The notes under the pieces were generated by a model. That model saw only the letters and a list, made by a program, of their open reading frames with translations. It did not search any database and had not been told where the DNA came from. The translations under genes and the position numbers were made by a program. DNA of 64,000 bases from Phytoseiulus persimilis (Eukaryota; Arthropoda; Arachnida; Mesostigmata; Phytoseiidae). The stretch spans positions 15,190,001-15,254,000 of the forward strand of contig CM075101.1 in NCBI GenBank assembly GCA_037576195.1. Reading direction: 5' to 3'. Shown here in pieces: positions 49,410 to 61,986 of the stretch (positions are counted from its first letter, which is position 1; each line of letters starts with the position of its first letter).

Positions 49410-51453
49410 AGGTGACTCCGTAGTGAGTTGGAAATAGAGTTCAGTTTTTTTCGATTGTCAAAACACGTAGGCCAAAGATGGATGAGGTTTCCTCAACAGT
49501 GAAACCAGCGCTGAGCCAGTGGTGACAAATTCTCGAACGACGCGAGACGGCATCATCGCTCGTTCTTCTTGTTGAGGTCGTTGTTGCTGCTGATTTCGTT
49601 CCTCTGTTGAGTTCGACTAGGGCCCGCTCTCCTGCCAGCCCGTCATCAAGCCAGCATGACTGCCTTCACGAGCAACATGAAACAAACGACCCTCACGGCT
49701 GTCGAGTTCTCTAATTGCGGCACAACGCTCGGGCAACTGACTGATCAGCGTAGCTTTTCTTCGGGAAAAATCATTTTTTCCCTCTCTTGCGCCGGGTCCC
49801 TCGATCTCCCTCGCTGTGCAGACCTGGAACGAAGCCGCCTTCGTATGAGAACTCTCAGTCGAGTCCGGCCGTCTGCGTCGTAGAGGTTCAGCTTCGTTTT
49901 CCGCAACCGCGAAACGCGACGCTTCCGACGGCGGGCGGGCGGGCGGTCATCTAGAAGGCAAGCAGACCAAGCGACCGAGCGGCACACGACTCATAGCAAC
50001 AATCAGTTGTACCAATTTGGAAGCGGGGTCGGCTGACTGGCCGGCTGGCCGGCACAAAAGCCGTGCTTGCCGATTCCGAGGAGATGTTTCCGTGAGACTT
50101 TTTCCTCCTCGCGGGGAGGTCAGCTTCGATCTGCTTGACAGGAAAACCGCGGCCTGAAGAGCAAAAATGCTTGCGATGTTTCTCGCTCGAAAATAAAAAG
50201 CGCTTCAAGTTGCGCAAGTAGAACGGCTTTCTCATCCGGGCCAGCCGCGTGGTCTTTTCCAGGTAGGCCAGCCACCAAAACACTCCGGGTTAAGGGTCGC
50301 AGTCGTCGACAACGTGAGTGTGCGCGCTCTGAACTGTCTAAGCCCAGGGAAGAACGAGACTGGCTTGAAGTGAGAGGGAGGCAAAACTCGAACTCATTTA
50401 TTCTGTAAACTATGTCACCAGGAGTCAACCAACGAGACCTAGAAGAAGAAAGATGGCTGACACTTCGACAGAGGGCAGCCGTTGCCATCCGAACCGTCAC
50501 AAAATCGCACACAGCCGCACATCAACCCCGGAAAATTCTCTGCCGATTCCAAATCTCGAGACGCTATGTCTTGCCCCTCGCGATCGGGTCCGTCACGAGA
50601 TTCAGTCCATCTTGAAGCTTCCTTCCTCACGAGTTCTTCTGCGACCCGTCTCGGACCCGGTCTCAGGCGCTCAGCGGCTCGGAGTAGACTTTTGCTTCGC
50701 GTCGAGAACACGACGGCTCAAATTATCGGTTTCATCATCCGCCCGGTTTCATGGTCAGATGTGACTCGTGGCTGACTGTTCGAGGGTTGGGGGAGACTGC
50801 CCTCAGTAGAAGTTCTGTCAAACTGACTCCGCCGCAGCTCGACTTCGCTGACTGGAGACGACCCGCTGAGCAGTCAACGGTGATCGTGTCGGGTTACGGA
50901 GTTGGAACTTGAGGAAAAAACACTGTCTGAAACTCTAGTAAAAGATCAAACTCATCTCCGGCACTGCCGTCAGACGAGACAGCGCTTGTCAGTCTCCGCC
51001 AGCGCCGCCGACGCCCCTTAACAATCCGCAGTCTTGATTCAACGAACCCCTCAGATGAACTGAGTCGCTGAAAGCACCGCGGATCGACAGTCAAGACGCG
51101 CTCAGCTCAGTTCCTGTGTCAAGCTCTTCGCGAGTCGATTCAAGAACCATCGGGCGGGAACGGATTCGGCAGCGATCGTGTTTCTGTCTGGCTGATAATT
51201 GATTTTTCATCATTTCAAGTCAATCGAAAGCGAGTCGGGCAAAGTCCACCCGCGCGGAGGACCCGTTCCCATTCTGACCACCGGCGGAGTCTTCAAGAAG
51301 ATATTTTATGTAGAGGCGCGGTACGGATCTTTTTCAAAGCGCTCTCGTTACCTGTTTCTACATCGAAATTGCGCGGCTGGCGGCGGCGGTGAATTTCATT
51401 AGCCAACAAACGTCCGTCCATAAAACTTTGCGTGAGAAGTGCTCCGGATGGAA

Positions 51454-51483
51454 GAGACCCTCTGGGCCTGCCCAGAGGGTCTC
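51454..51483. repeat. Perfect 14-bp-arm palindrome in Egr intron 2
   Basis: Arms GAGACCCTCTGGGC and GCCCAGAGGGTCTC are exactly complementary, with only two bases (CT) between them. The flanking bases do not extend the pairing. With so short a loop it is more likely to matter as a DNA palindrome than as an RNA hairpin. Confidence 0.9.
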
Positions 51484-52068
51484 CTCGTTCTTCAGGTAGG
51501 AGCAACCTCGCTTCAAGAGGTCGAAGAACGACACTGGAAAGCCGCCAGTTCAATCCAGCCGGCGTCCAGAGCTCAGTTGGCGCGCGTTTACATGAAGTCG
51601 ATCGTGGCGGGAGCCCGTGAGCAGCGGAAGATGTAGACGTAGAGCGGTCGCTCGGACGGTTTCTTTCTCGCTCTGATCTGGAAGCGAAACGATTCCCGAA
51701 GACAAGTTTTCGCGAGCCGCAGAAAGAGCCTTGCAGACGTCCACACGCAAAAGCGACAAGTGGACTGCAAGAGGCGACTTCGCAAGTTTGAAGGTTGGAG
51801 CGAGCACTGGACAGCCCTTCCTTCAGCCTTGATCCAATATCGAAAACTTCTCTAGCTCGGCCTGTCGAGCCGGGGTCGGAAACGAAGTCAGAAAAGAAAA
51901 TCTGTCCGTTTTGGCAGTTTCGGTCTCACTCGCGCCGGAGCGGCTCGGCCCGGGGCAGCAGCGGCCAAAGAAAGAACGAACGAAAGAAAAAGAGAATCGT
52001 CGTCGGCCACGACGAGAACATAGCGCTGCTTGTGTCGATAAGCGCCGTCAGCACCGCGCCTGTGGCCG

Positions 52069-52077
52069 GCGGGGGCG
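52069..52077 (+). promoter_or_regulatory. Exact EGR-type binding site in Egr intron 2
   Basis: GCGGGGGCG matches the EGR consensus GCG(T/G)GGGCG, which fits the contact residues of this gene's own fingers. It may be an autoregulatory element; occupancy is unknown. About 0.5 such nine-mers are expected by chance in a window of this size. Confidence 0.4.
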
Positions 52078-52720
52078 CACCGGGCTACTTTTTCGATCCT
52101 AGCGTCCGAACTAGAGTTCGTACGGGGATGGTTCTGACGACATTCGTTAGAATTCGTCGAAAAGCACGACTCTATCGTACCTCCGAGCCGCCAGACGCGC
52201 CCTTGAGAGCGTAGGAGGCTCGGAAGCGCACAGATGGCTTCTCGGGGCCGTCGACTGAGGTGCCCGGGTGCGTAAGCGAGGTGCGTTACGTCAGATCTCC
52301 GCACTGGGGTATCCGACATTCGAAGATCGTTCCGTGAACAGAACGGCAGGCAGTTGTTATCATCATCGCTTGTGGATTAGGAACTCTTCGAATTCGGTTG
52401 TTACGGATATGACGTCGAAAGAATTTCCTGATTCTGTGCGTCATCCGATTCGGCATTCCCGTTCCACGTTTTTGGGATTCTCTGACCAGCGCAGGGTTCG
52501 TTCGAGGACGCTGTCCGGTGCTCGAACGTGAATTGTATTGAGTTGTGGGTTCTGTCCTAACGAACAGGCCGGGAGGGTCTTCGAGTCGGGAAACTGCGCT
52601 GGAATCCGGAAATCCCACGGGACCGAGAAGAGCCTCGTTGAACCACTCAAAACAGAATGAGTTGTCGAAGAGTTCGCGTTGTCTAATTGATGCTCGTGCC
52701 GCGAACGACCTCTCGCTTTT

Positions 52721-52737
52721 TCTCTCTCTCTCTCTCT
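52721..52737. repeat. TC microsatellite
   Basis: Seventeen bases of alternating T and C within Egr intron 2. Confidence 0.9.
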
Positions 52738-53972
52738 TTCTCTACTAGACGAACTGGACGACAGACGACCAGGAAGCTCGTCTCGACACCACACAATCTT
52801 GGGAGGTGGGATGGATGTTATGCAACGGCCTTGCCAATGAGCCTCGTGGTAGGCGACACCCGATTGTGGCGGTGGCGCTAGAGGAACCAATGAGGCCGCA
52901 ACTGCCTCCGTTGGTCTCGAAGTGCTCGCTTCTCAAAAGATCACCAGACTTGATATTCGAGCTGCCTGACGTGGGCGTACCTGGTGCCGGTCGCAAATTT
53001 CGCAAACAAATCGAAACGATATATAGAACCCCGACAAGCGAGAATGAAGCCGCATCTTTTCCAGTATCTCGAACTCGGATGGCTTGGCGATTGTTCCCTT
53101 CCTACTTGCACTCGTTTTATTTGACACCGCAGTATGTCTGTTCGGCAGCCGATCTCTCTGTCCCTCCGTCCGTCCGATTTACTGTTGGCTCATCGCGCTC
53201 GTCTGACGTACTGGGTGGTTGGCGAAGCCATATAGAAGCTCGGCCCCAGACATCACCCAAACGCACACGAACACACACAAGAGGTCATTACCGTGACAAT
53301 AGTTGGCATTATCTGGATTGAGGTGCGTTGGGTGCTGCTTACTCTTCAACTCGTGGTCCTGTTGACCCGCGTACATGGATGGAAAACGATGTTTTTCCCC
53401 GTTCCGCCCCGTGTTCTCCGTTTTCCATCGGATTAAGCCCCCGAGAGCCAGCCCGGCTGGTTAGTGAAGGATGAATGAACCGGTCGCGTCCATGACCGCT
53501 TTGAGTGCTCCATGTTCCCGTTTAGCTAGCGTCGATAAGGAGAGGAAAAATGGAATTTCCAACTGAGACGTCCCGGTCAAATAGATCGAGGCTCCCGAAC
53601 GATTAGGCTCAGCCTGCAATTACTCTTCGAAGATTGGCATTTGATGACACGTGGCCCTGAACAGTAATGAACTCCAAAGAGACCAACAGCTAGTTCGAAA
53701 GTCCCCGCATCGACTCTCCTCGTTTGCTTCAGGTCTCGGTTGGTTCCTCTATCCGGCGGCCGGCCGTTCGCCCGCCCGCCCGCTCGCCCGACCGACCGAC
53801 CGATCGCGAGTTGCTTTCAAAAGACAAGCAGATGACACCGTAGAAGCCCGTCCGCCGTTGGCGATTTCGAGAGAGCGTTCAGTTCTGTCGATGGCCCGAT
53901 CCGAGCGCGGTTGGACTTGGGAAGCTGAAACGTCTGTACGAGCTTGAGGAGAGCTTGATTCCAGGAGATTAA

Positions 53973-53992
53973 AGTGGTCCCCAGGGACCACT
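53973..53992. repeat. Perfect 9-bp-arm palindrome in Egr intron 2
   Basis: Arms AGTGGTCCC and GGGACCACT are exactly complementary, separated by two bases (CA). Confidence 0.85.
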
Positions 53993-56900
53993 CCCGAGTT
54001 CGGAACAGGGGCTATTCGCGGGCTGATGAAGTCGAAAACACGCTCATAATGGGAATGTAGTCGGTGGCGTCTACAGCAGTCACAGGAATACGGTGCTGGA
54101 AAGAGCGCTCCTCAAACAATCAGACGCTGACTGGGAGGAGCCAGCGGCAAAAAACGTCTCGATTGGTCACTCCGACTGCCGCAAATCCAATGGACGCTGT
54201 TTCCGTCAGTCGGTCGCCGCTTGCTTCGCGTGCCGGCCAACAGGGACGGCTCGGCAGGCTGCGCGCTCGTCGAACCGACCATCGGCAATGACGGCGGCAA
54301 AGCCAGGCCAAGATGGCCCAGAATCGACGCCAGTCACGACGGACAGGTGGCCGCAAAGGAAGATCAATATCGACGAAAACAGAGAGAAGCAGTTTACGCT
54401 GTAGCGGATCGCTCTGTACACTTACTTGAACACACTCACTTACTCACAGTGAGACAGACAGAAGGGCCGACCGGCTACACACGCGTCGCCGATTGGCGAT
54501 TTCAACGAGAGATGAAATGTTCCGAGCTCACTGGCCGTGTTTGCCGGGTGGGCAATTTGATTTGAATTAGCGCCATCCAGACCGAGCAACCCGCCGATCG
54601 GCGCTTTTCTTTCAAACTCGTTACACTGGTGCCCCTCGTTAAGAAGAATAACAACAACAGCGGCGGCAGCAGCGGGAACAGCAGCACCGACGACACGAAC
54701 CCAAACACACTAAGTTACCCATTTACCCTAGCCGATGATTGTAGCTTTACGGTAAAAAGCTCGTTGGGGATATCACGCGCCGTTCTGTCGCATCCATCAC
54801 GAAGCAATCTTCCCCCGGAGTGCTGCTTGCTCGTGTTCAGACCGATGGGGAGATCGAGATTCTTGAGGTCGTCGTTGGGGACACGTTGACGATTCGGCTC
54901 CGATGAATCCTTGGTCAGACACCGAGCAAGGCGATGTCTGCAGAAGCGCTGTGAAACGTCCCTTCTCCCTCTATTGGAGAGTCTTCCGCGTCCGAAACGT
55001 CATACAAACCTTCTATACTGTCGTGATTGGAGACAGTTTATGAACCAGAGGATATCGACGATTCCCGCTGAGAAGCTACACTGGCGACGGCACTGGATGA
55101 TCGATACTTCTCTCGTCTACGATTTTGGGGCCATTCACTGAAAGTGAGAGATCTATCTTCAATGTGTTGATATGTCGGCCTGAAGCAAAGGCCGTTGTTT
55201 ACACTCATTCACGGTGATGTGTCCAAGGCGCGGAGTCGGCTCGGTTCTCTGAACTGCGGCGCTTGGCTCTCGGAGCACAATGAATCCCCGATGTGGTGTG
55301 CGTCTCCAGGATGTGTGGGGCGGCGGGGTGGCTCGCTTGGGCGGAAAGGGGAAGCGGGGGAGCGTTTGAAGGGATCTGGAAACTTTTGTGGATGATTAAC
55401 GAGCTGTCGCCCTTCCACGGCCAAAGAAACACAATTCCGAGACGACATTTCAGCTGGGTCGTCGTCACTTTTCTCTCGAACTGAGGCACCGTTGTTTCGT
55501 GCGGCGCTCGAACGGACTGATGAATTAATCCAGTCCTGGGATCTCCAGGTTCGGGCAGGCGTCAATCGAGGACCAGGCGTTTCGCGCCAGAGGCCTGCGT
55601 CTACGGAAACAAGGACATCAGCGACTCAAGGAAATCTGCAAGCACTCGGGTCCGCCTGGAAAGCTCGACAAGAGTGATTAGCCATCTTGCTGGCTTTTTC
55701 TCCTCTCACAGCCCTGTCTCGCTGAAATCCTTCGTAGTCCTTTGCTTGAGGGCTCAGTTTCGCGTCCCACGCAACTGTGGTCGGCCAGACTATCCGGCGG
55801 GCAGCGCACAGAGCTGAGCAACAATGTCGAGCTTTCTGCGGGATTGCTACCGACTCCTACTCGGGCGGGGGTCGGGAGAGTTGGCGGGCTTCAGGCTTGC
55901 AGCTGATGAACAGCTCCGACAGGGCCCGACAGAGAGACCCGAAGTAGCGAATCCGAGGGAACAGAGGTGGACGTGGGTCACCTGAAGACACTGGAGATAA
56001 AAGTGCACAGATAGCCGCGCGTCGCTTTCGCTGCGTGCGCAGGTGGAGAGAGTTGGTTCGTTGGCTTGCTTCGAGATCGGATACGAACATGCGTGCTTGC
56101 GGCTCGAACAGCCTCGCCTGTCGTGCGCGATGGAGTGAGACATCTCGGAATGTGTTCTTAGTGTAGGGTACGAAAGCTCCCCTCGGGAGGGAGCAACGAC
56201 CTGCTTCCGATCAGTAGAGTTCCGCCGGTGTCTGGTTACCTCGTGCTTCCCTCCAACTCGCGGGTTTCCGAATCCGTGTCTTCTTCAGAGCATTTCATGA
56301 ACGAAGTTTTCAGTCGTAGTTCACGAACTATCCAGCCTCGTGCACTCAATGAATTCTAACGTGCTGAGCTGGTTCGACTCTGTGCTCGAGTTTCGCAGAA
56401 CCCGAGCGACATGTTTCACGTTTTTCCCCGAAAAGCGAAAGTGCGCAGGACTAGAAGTTCAGTCGACAGCAAAGCAGGACAGCGTCTCGCAACTGTGAGT
56501 CGTCATCCTGTTTGCACTTCACGATCGGTATTCCGAAGGGACGATGGAGTGTTCGCAGGCGAAGGCCCCGGATTCTTCTGCATCATTCTGGTGGAATCCG
56601 GAAAGGGCTCCAAGCTGTTGGAGTTCTCAGCTCTTATGGGGGTTGGGGTGGGTTGGGGAAGGTTGAGCCGGGTGACGTATTTCAGGAGAGCCTCGAGTTA
56701 CAAAATGAGCAGCAAAGGCAACAATCTCGTGTTTGGCGCTCCGTAGACGCCACAGGTTGTGGATCCGCGCCACCCACGCGAACTCGGACTGTTTTCGGCT
56801 GCTGCTGTTGTTGATACCGTCGACGGAAAAAGATCCTATCTGAGTTTGGGAACGACGAATCGCCGTTGTTGTAGTCCACCATTGAATGCTATCGCGGCAG

Positions 56901-57603
56901 CATCACATGCGTAGTCGCGGTTGTCGCCGGAGAAAACGTTGAAACGTCGTTGTCGTCTTCGTCTACTGACTGGGTTGACTAAGCCGTTGTCGGGGTTTCT
57001 TCTTGTTCGCTTATTCCGTTCTGGCTTTCCGCTTTCGGCGGGCGTTCCTGCAGCGCGGCAGATCGGTGCACAGCCGAACGGGAACCCGCCTCTTATAATT
57101 CAAACGACCCCGATGATGAGACCGCCCAGCTGGCGTCGTTGCTGCCGTTGCCTTCGTCGTCGTGACGTTCTCTATACTACGTGAAATTGTTCGCTTGCGA
57201 CCAAAGCAAAAAAATATCGGCATGGAACTTGCGTCGATGTCGTTGTCAATACAAACAAGTTGGCACTGAGTCTACAGTCACTGGGGCGATTCCTTCTGGC
57301 GGACGGTCGACATACACACGACAAGCGACCCTCGCTGGAGCGAAATACCTGCTGCACCTGTTTTCTGACATAAACAGAATCATTATCGAGCCCTGTCGGG
57401 CAAAAGTCCGCGTCGTAACGGGATTTCTCGCTGAAGGGGGTGACGGTGGATCCCGGCACAGTGACCAGGAGCCGGAGTCGATGTGGGGATCAATCTCATC
57501 AACGCCCCAGAGGCCACGTTTCCATCTCGGTCACCGTTCAAGAAAAAAATTCATTCAAGCCAATGTCGTGACTCACCTTCGCTTATTTTTCCTCCTCTTG
57601 CAG

Positions 57604-58259
57604 CCGAAGCGGCCGTGCCTGAAAAAGGTGACATGTTCCCATCACCGCAAATCAGTCCAGCTGCCTCATCGCCCCAGCAAAGATACACTTCGCGCAGTTC
57701 CAACCATCAATACAACAACGCGAATTCGCCCCAGAGTACGTCCCCGGCCGTGCTGTGGACGACAGCGAACTCCGCGTCACCTGTTCAAGAGAAATTCCCT
57801 CCACTGCTTAACCTCCTGCCGTCGCAGACGAACGAATCTCCTTCGCCCCAGTATACTCAAAACTCGCCGTCGACCCAGTCGCCCTATAATCCTCAAGACG
57901 CCGAGCAACAGGGCACTCAACAGCACTCTCACGAATCCGCCTTCGTAGCTGTTAGTCAGCCAGATCAGCTTTTGAGCCAGCACTTCGTATCTCAGTTCGA
58001 CACGTCGTTCATGCTCAGCAAGCCGACCTACGCAACCCAAACGATACTCTCGAGCAGTCCGCCCCCTTCCGACGTCGCGACTCTGGCTCCGATCGATTCG
58101 AGTAGTCTTGAGCTCGCGTTCCGCGCGCCGTCGTGCACTGCTCTGAACGCGTCGACAACTACCAAGACGTATCAGTGGACAAACTACTCGCCTCCCACTA
58201 CAACTTCGTCCGATCTCTCGACCTACAGCCTACAGGCAGTCACAACCAGTGGCCCTCCG
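57604..58259 (+). CDS. Egr: Egr coding exon 3 (Ser/Pro/Gln-rich activation region)
   Basis: The largest exon, 656 bp. The acceptor CTCCTCTTGCAG ends at 57603, the first two bases complete an Ala codon, and the frame stays open to the donor CCG|GTGAGT at 58260 (phase 0). It encodes about 219 residues of low-complexity sequence rich in Ser, Pro, Gln, Thr and Tyr (for example SPQISPAASSPQQRYTS). This resembles the long disordered activation region N-terminal to the fingers in EGR proteins. Repeated S-P and Y-x-x-N/Q motifs are visible. I could not recognise a clear NAB-binding (R1) motif. Aromatic-hydrophobic patches such as SQFDTSFMLSKP are the likeliest functional segments (inference). Confidence 0.9.
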
Positions 58260-58450
58260 GTGAGTGCCAATAGTGAATGCTTCGCAAGGGAGCCAGTCAG
58301 TGTCTCGCTTCACCCGTTCCTTTACTCCTCGCGTTCCACGACACAGGAGGGGAGGAGAACTCCACACGCGTGTCGAATGCCTCCTTTTGATGACAGTTTT
58401 CCGAGTGATGTTCCGAGGAGCCGCTCCTAATCGACTGGTCGTCTCCACAG

Positions 58451-58663
58451 GTCTTGGTGCCCAAGCAAGAACCGGATTACTCGACTCTGCAGACGCAGGG
58501 AAGTTTAGACGATACGTCAAATGCCAGCGCCTCGAGTACGGGTGGCTCGAGGAGCTCGTCCGCCGTAGCTACTCTCGCCGAGTACAACCAGGCAACAAGC
58601 AAGGGACACGAAATTCTCAACCAGGCTTACCAGAATAGCCCAACTCCGCTCAAACTCGTGCCG
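58451..58663 (+). CDS. Egr: Egr coding exon 4 (linker before the zinc fingers)
   Basis: 213 bp, phase 0 at both ends. The acceptor GTCTCCACAG ends at 58450 and the donor is CCG|GTAAGC at 58664. It encodes 71 residues, Ser-rich, starting VLVPKQEPDYSTL. The K-Q-E-P run fits a sumoylation-like consensus (VPKQEP). The frame also continues past the donor to a stop, so skipping of this splice would truncate the protein before the fingers. Because both phases are 0, this exon could be skipped without changing frame. Confidence 0.9.
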
Positions 58664-58724
58664 GTAAGCTCTCCTAGCAAGACTATGTCCACGATGCCGG
58701 TTTTATAGACATTCTCTGAGTTAG

Positions 58725-59045
<321 letters not shown>

Positions 59046-59161
59046 TGAAAATTTGCAAATGGTCCCGATGTCGCGGAAACACTCTCACGTCAGCACTCAG
59101 GTCAGGGGAACTGGCCTGAATCTGATTTCTCGCTGAGTACTGGACTCCACACTCATTCCAG

Positions 59162-59424
59162 GTGATAAGCCTTTCTCGTGTGAAGTCTGCGGCAGACGGT
59201 TCGCCCGCTCCGACGAGAGGAAGCGGCACGCGAAGGTTCATCTGAAGCAGAAACTGAAAAAAGAGGGACGCTCCCTTGGAGGACAAGGCCCGACACTGCA
59301 CGTTAATGCGCAATTCCATCAGGCAGCGTCTCCGGGCAGTCTGCTCGGCGTTGACGTGCTCGGCGTGCACGGAATCGCCGGCTACTCGGATGTGTTGCCT
59401 ATGGTGATCACCAGTCAGCCCTGA
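59162..59424 (+). CDS. Egr: Egr coding exon 6 (zinc finger 3 and C terminus)
   Basis: The acceptor CACTCATTCCAG ends at 59161. Two bases complete the Gly of the finger 2-3 linker, which reads TGDKPF rather than the usual TGEKPF. Finger 3 runs from Cys at 59179 to His at 59239, with helix contacts RSDERKR as in all EGR proteins, followed by the basic tail [11 protein letters not shown]. The remaining 40 or so residues are Gly/Val/His-rich and end at TGA 59422-59424, giving a C terminus much shorter than vertebrate EGR1 but similar to EGR3 in brevity. The intron inside the finger array is absent from the vertebrate genes. Confidence 0.97.
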
Positions 59425-60893
59425 GCACGTTTCCTTCAAGTTATCCCACCGATTTCGACAGGGGTCCCTTGACTTGCACACATTCGCTTTCGTTCTCGTC
59501 GAGTAGGGAGAATCCCCGCAGAATCTCCTTATATTTCCGAGATCCCATTCCCGGCCCTTTACCCTGGACTGACTCTGTGAATCAGCCTCTATGATCCCCC
59601 GAGCCCCTGCCTCCTAGCAGTTCACCCCGACGGCAGCGGTCACGGTTCACAGCGACAGCTAGCGGCAGAGAGGGACCCTTGCAGTCGAGAGCTTGAATGG
59701 CAAGCGAAGCAAAGCTTTAATGTTGTTGTTGTCTCTGTCCTAGCCAGTATATATTGAAAATATAGATAATTACTTAAGCGAAGACGGATGATCAATTCGA
59801 TCATCTCGGCATCTCCAGGAGCGAGGGAGGAGCACATGCTGCGATCTCATGACGCGAAACACGCGAAAATGATCAGGCAACCGACTCCGCAGCTTTGGTC
59901 GGCGTTGCTCAAACCTCGAACTTGAGAGTGCCCTTGCAACTTTTCCAAATCTCTCTTCAAGATTTCATCGTCGTTTCTATCTCAATATTATTTTCATGAC
60001 CATTTCTGAACCGTTGGAGTGTAATAGGAGACGACGGGTGTTGACCTCATTCGTATCGTTGAGAAACTCGTCAAGTTTAAGCTCGAATAGGAACAATCGG
60101 CAATTATGGGGCAGAGAGCAAACGAGGTAAAATGACGGCTGAGCGCGTGAGACCGCAAATAACGGAAACGCTTGAGGGCGAAGAGCGAAAAATGAAATCG
60201 ATTGATTGTACTTTTGTAGATTTGTAAATTCCGATAACAATCTATTTACTCATCATTCTCTTTCTCTTTTCATACGAATAGTATAGACATGTCCAGTTTC
60301 AATTCACACACGCGTTGCATATCGAAGTCAAAACTAAGGACCATGACCACTCCTTGAGGAAGCTGTGCTCTCTTGCCCGGACGACCATTGTAGCGTTAGC
60401 TGACGAAAAACAATCGATACCCACAATTCGAGACATTTTCTAGGCATTATCGTGTACTCTGTGTATCTGATCGATTGAGATTCGAAGGCCGTCGGACCTA
60501 TTCATCGACGAAGGCCGTTAGGAGCAAAGAGTATATCTATATAATTATACATACATCAGAGAATATTTAAGAAGAAATCGTTGGATAAATTATGTCGTTC
60601 CACTTTACATCAAGCTTTTCTGGGGAAATTTATGAGGGTCCTGAGGAACGGTGAAACCACTTTTGGATGTATATCCGATAGCTGAGTTACCGCTACCTTC
60701 TATGATATCTCTCTCACCGGACCACCGTTGATATCGTTGAATTTTTACTAACTAATTTCTATTTCCTCCCCGGCCTCGCTAATCGAGTGTGAAAGGTTGA
60801 AAACTGAGACGTAGGAAACGATGAGGATTCGAATCCGAACCACGGCGAAAAATACCTTCGAGCTTTAGCGGGTTGCCAAGCGATGTCTATTTT

Positions 60894-60901
60894 TGTAAAT
60901 A
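60894..60901 (+). promoter_or_regulatory. Pumilio-type site (TGTAAATA) in the Egr 3' UTR
   Basis: Exact match to the PUF recognition octamer TGTANATA in the mRNA-sense strand. One match in 2 kb of A+T-rich UTR is not strong evidence on its own. Confidence 0.4.
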
Positions 60902-61469
60902 AGATGTTTATATCAAGCCAAAAAAACGTTTCGGAATTTCGATACCTGTAAGATGACCATGCGGACGATGATGGATATGATGTTTAGGAAAACTTTCATT
61001 TTTTTCGGGAGGGTCAGGCGCTCTCTGAGTCCGGAGTGTTCCGGAGGGCGCGGCATCAATTTCCATGTCACTTGCCTCTCTGAACATTTTTTCACTTACA
61101 CAAGGAGATGAAACCTCTGAACTTCCCAAAAGACGTTGAAGTGACCGACCGACCGTCAGACCGCAACGGGCGAATATTCATTGAAAGCATTCAAGCTCTC
61201 TAAGGCATTGAAACAAACAGTAATGAATAGAACTCGTCAGTTCGTATTTCTTGAGGAAATGAAGGAGGATACACAATCTGCCATAAGAACCATGTTGTTA
61301 TTTGAGTGACTATATGACGGAAATGTTGATGATGACGATTATCACCATTATTGAGATCGCTATCATTAATGAGATCTTTGAGATGTATGCGGAGAGAAGC
61401 TGGCGACCGGTGATACCCCTAGTGCAAAGTTTTGTGTAACAATGATTATAATCCAAGTATACCTTACTA

Positions 61470-61475
61470 AATAAA
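61470..61475 (+). terminator. Egr: Egr polyadenylation signal (AATAAA)
   Basis: Canonical AATAAA, the first on the + strand downstream of the Egr stop. It is followed about 40-80 bases later by a T/GT-rich stretch (for example GTGTTCTTGTG), as expected for a cleavage region. Cleavage is therefore placed near 61490. Confidence 0.7.
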
Positions 61476-61986
61476 GCTATTTCGAAATATATATTAATAT
61501 ATACGGAAATCGTGATTGTCTTCGCTTTCTGCATGATTCGTGTTCTTGTGCCGCGCCGGCGAGGTTTGGTGATTGCTGACACCTCTGAAGCAGGAACGCC
61601 CGCTTAATTTCCAAGGGGTCGTCAAAGTCAAAGATTTCGTTGGAGGGACGTCTCATGCGAGAGCCCTGGCGAGAGAGGAAACTCTTCTCTGACATGGCCC
61701 GATGCAAAAGTTAGTTTTTTTTTTATGGGTTCTACGCGCCATACCCGCTCGGCACGGTTTTCCTAGTTGCATCCGGTGAGTTTATCTCCGTCAGGAGGGA
61801 GAGTCTACTGCTTTGGCTCTAGTGGGCTCCGAGCTCTCCCTCGCGGATTTGAGGAGTAGGACATCGTTGAAGCGACTCAACTTGAGCAAAACTAGCTCTA
61901 TGCAGGGTTCTCAGCAGCGCTCCCGGGAGAGCTTAGCGTTGACACGAGCGATATCGGCTGACATTCATCTCTGGTTGTCGTTTCAG

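Larger units (their letters stand above)
49048..57603 (+). other. Egr: Egr intron 2
   Basis: About 8.6 kb without a supportable nested gene. It holds an exact EGR-type site, GCGGGGGCG, at 52069-52077 and a one-mismatch site (ACGTGGGCG) at 52969-52977. It also has a 30-bp near-perfect palindrome at 51454-51483 and a 20-bp one at 53973-53992. Simple repeats are a 14-base G run (49396-49409), a TC run (52721-52737) and CCCG/ACCG tetranucleotides (about 53769-53804). Confidence 0.6.
59425..61490 (+). other. Egr: Egr 3' UTR
   Basis: About 2.1 kb, becoming A+T-rich from 59.7 kb onward. It contains ATTTA pentamers at 60244-60248, 60565-60569 and 60628-60632, the class of element that destabilises immediate-early mRNAs. 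A Pumilio-type octamer TGTAAATA lies at 60894-60901. No earlier AATAAA is seen. Open frames here are short and unsupported. Confidence 0.75.
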
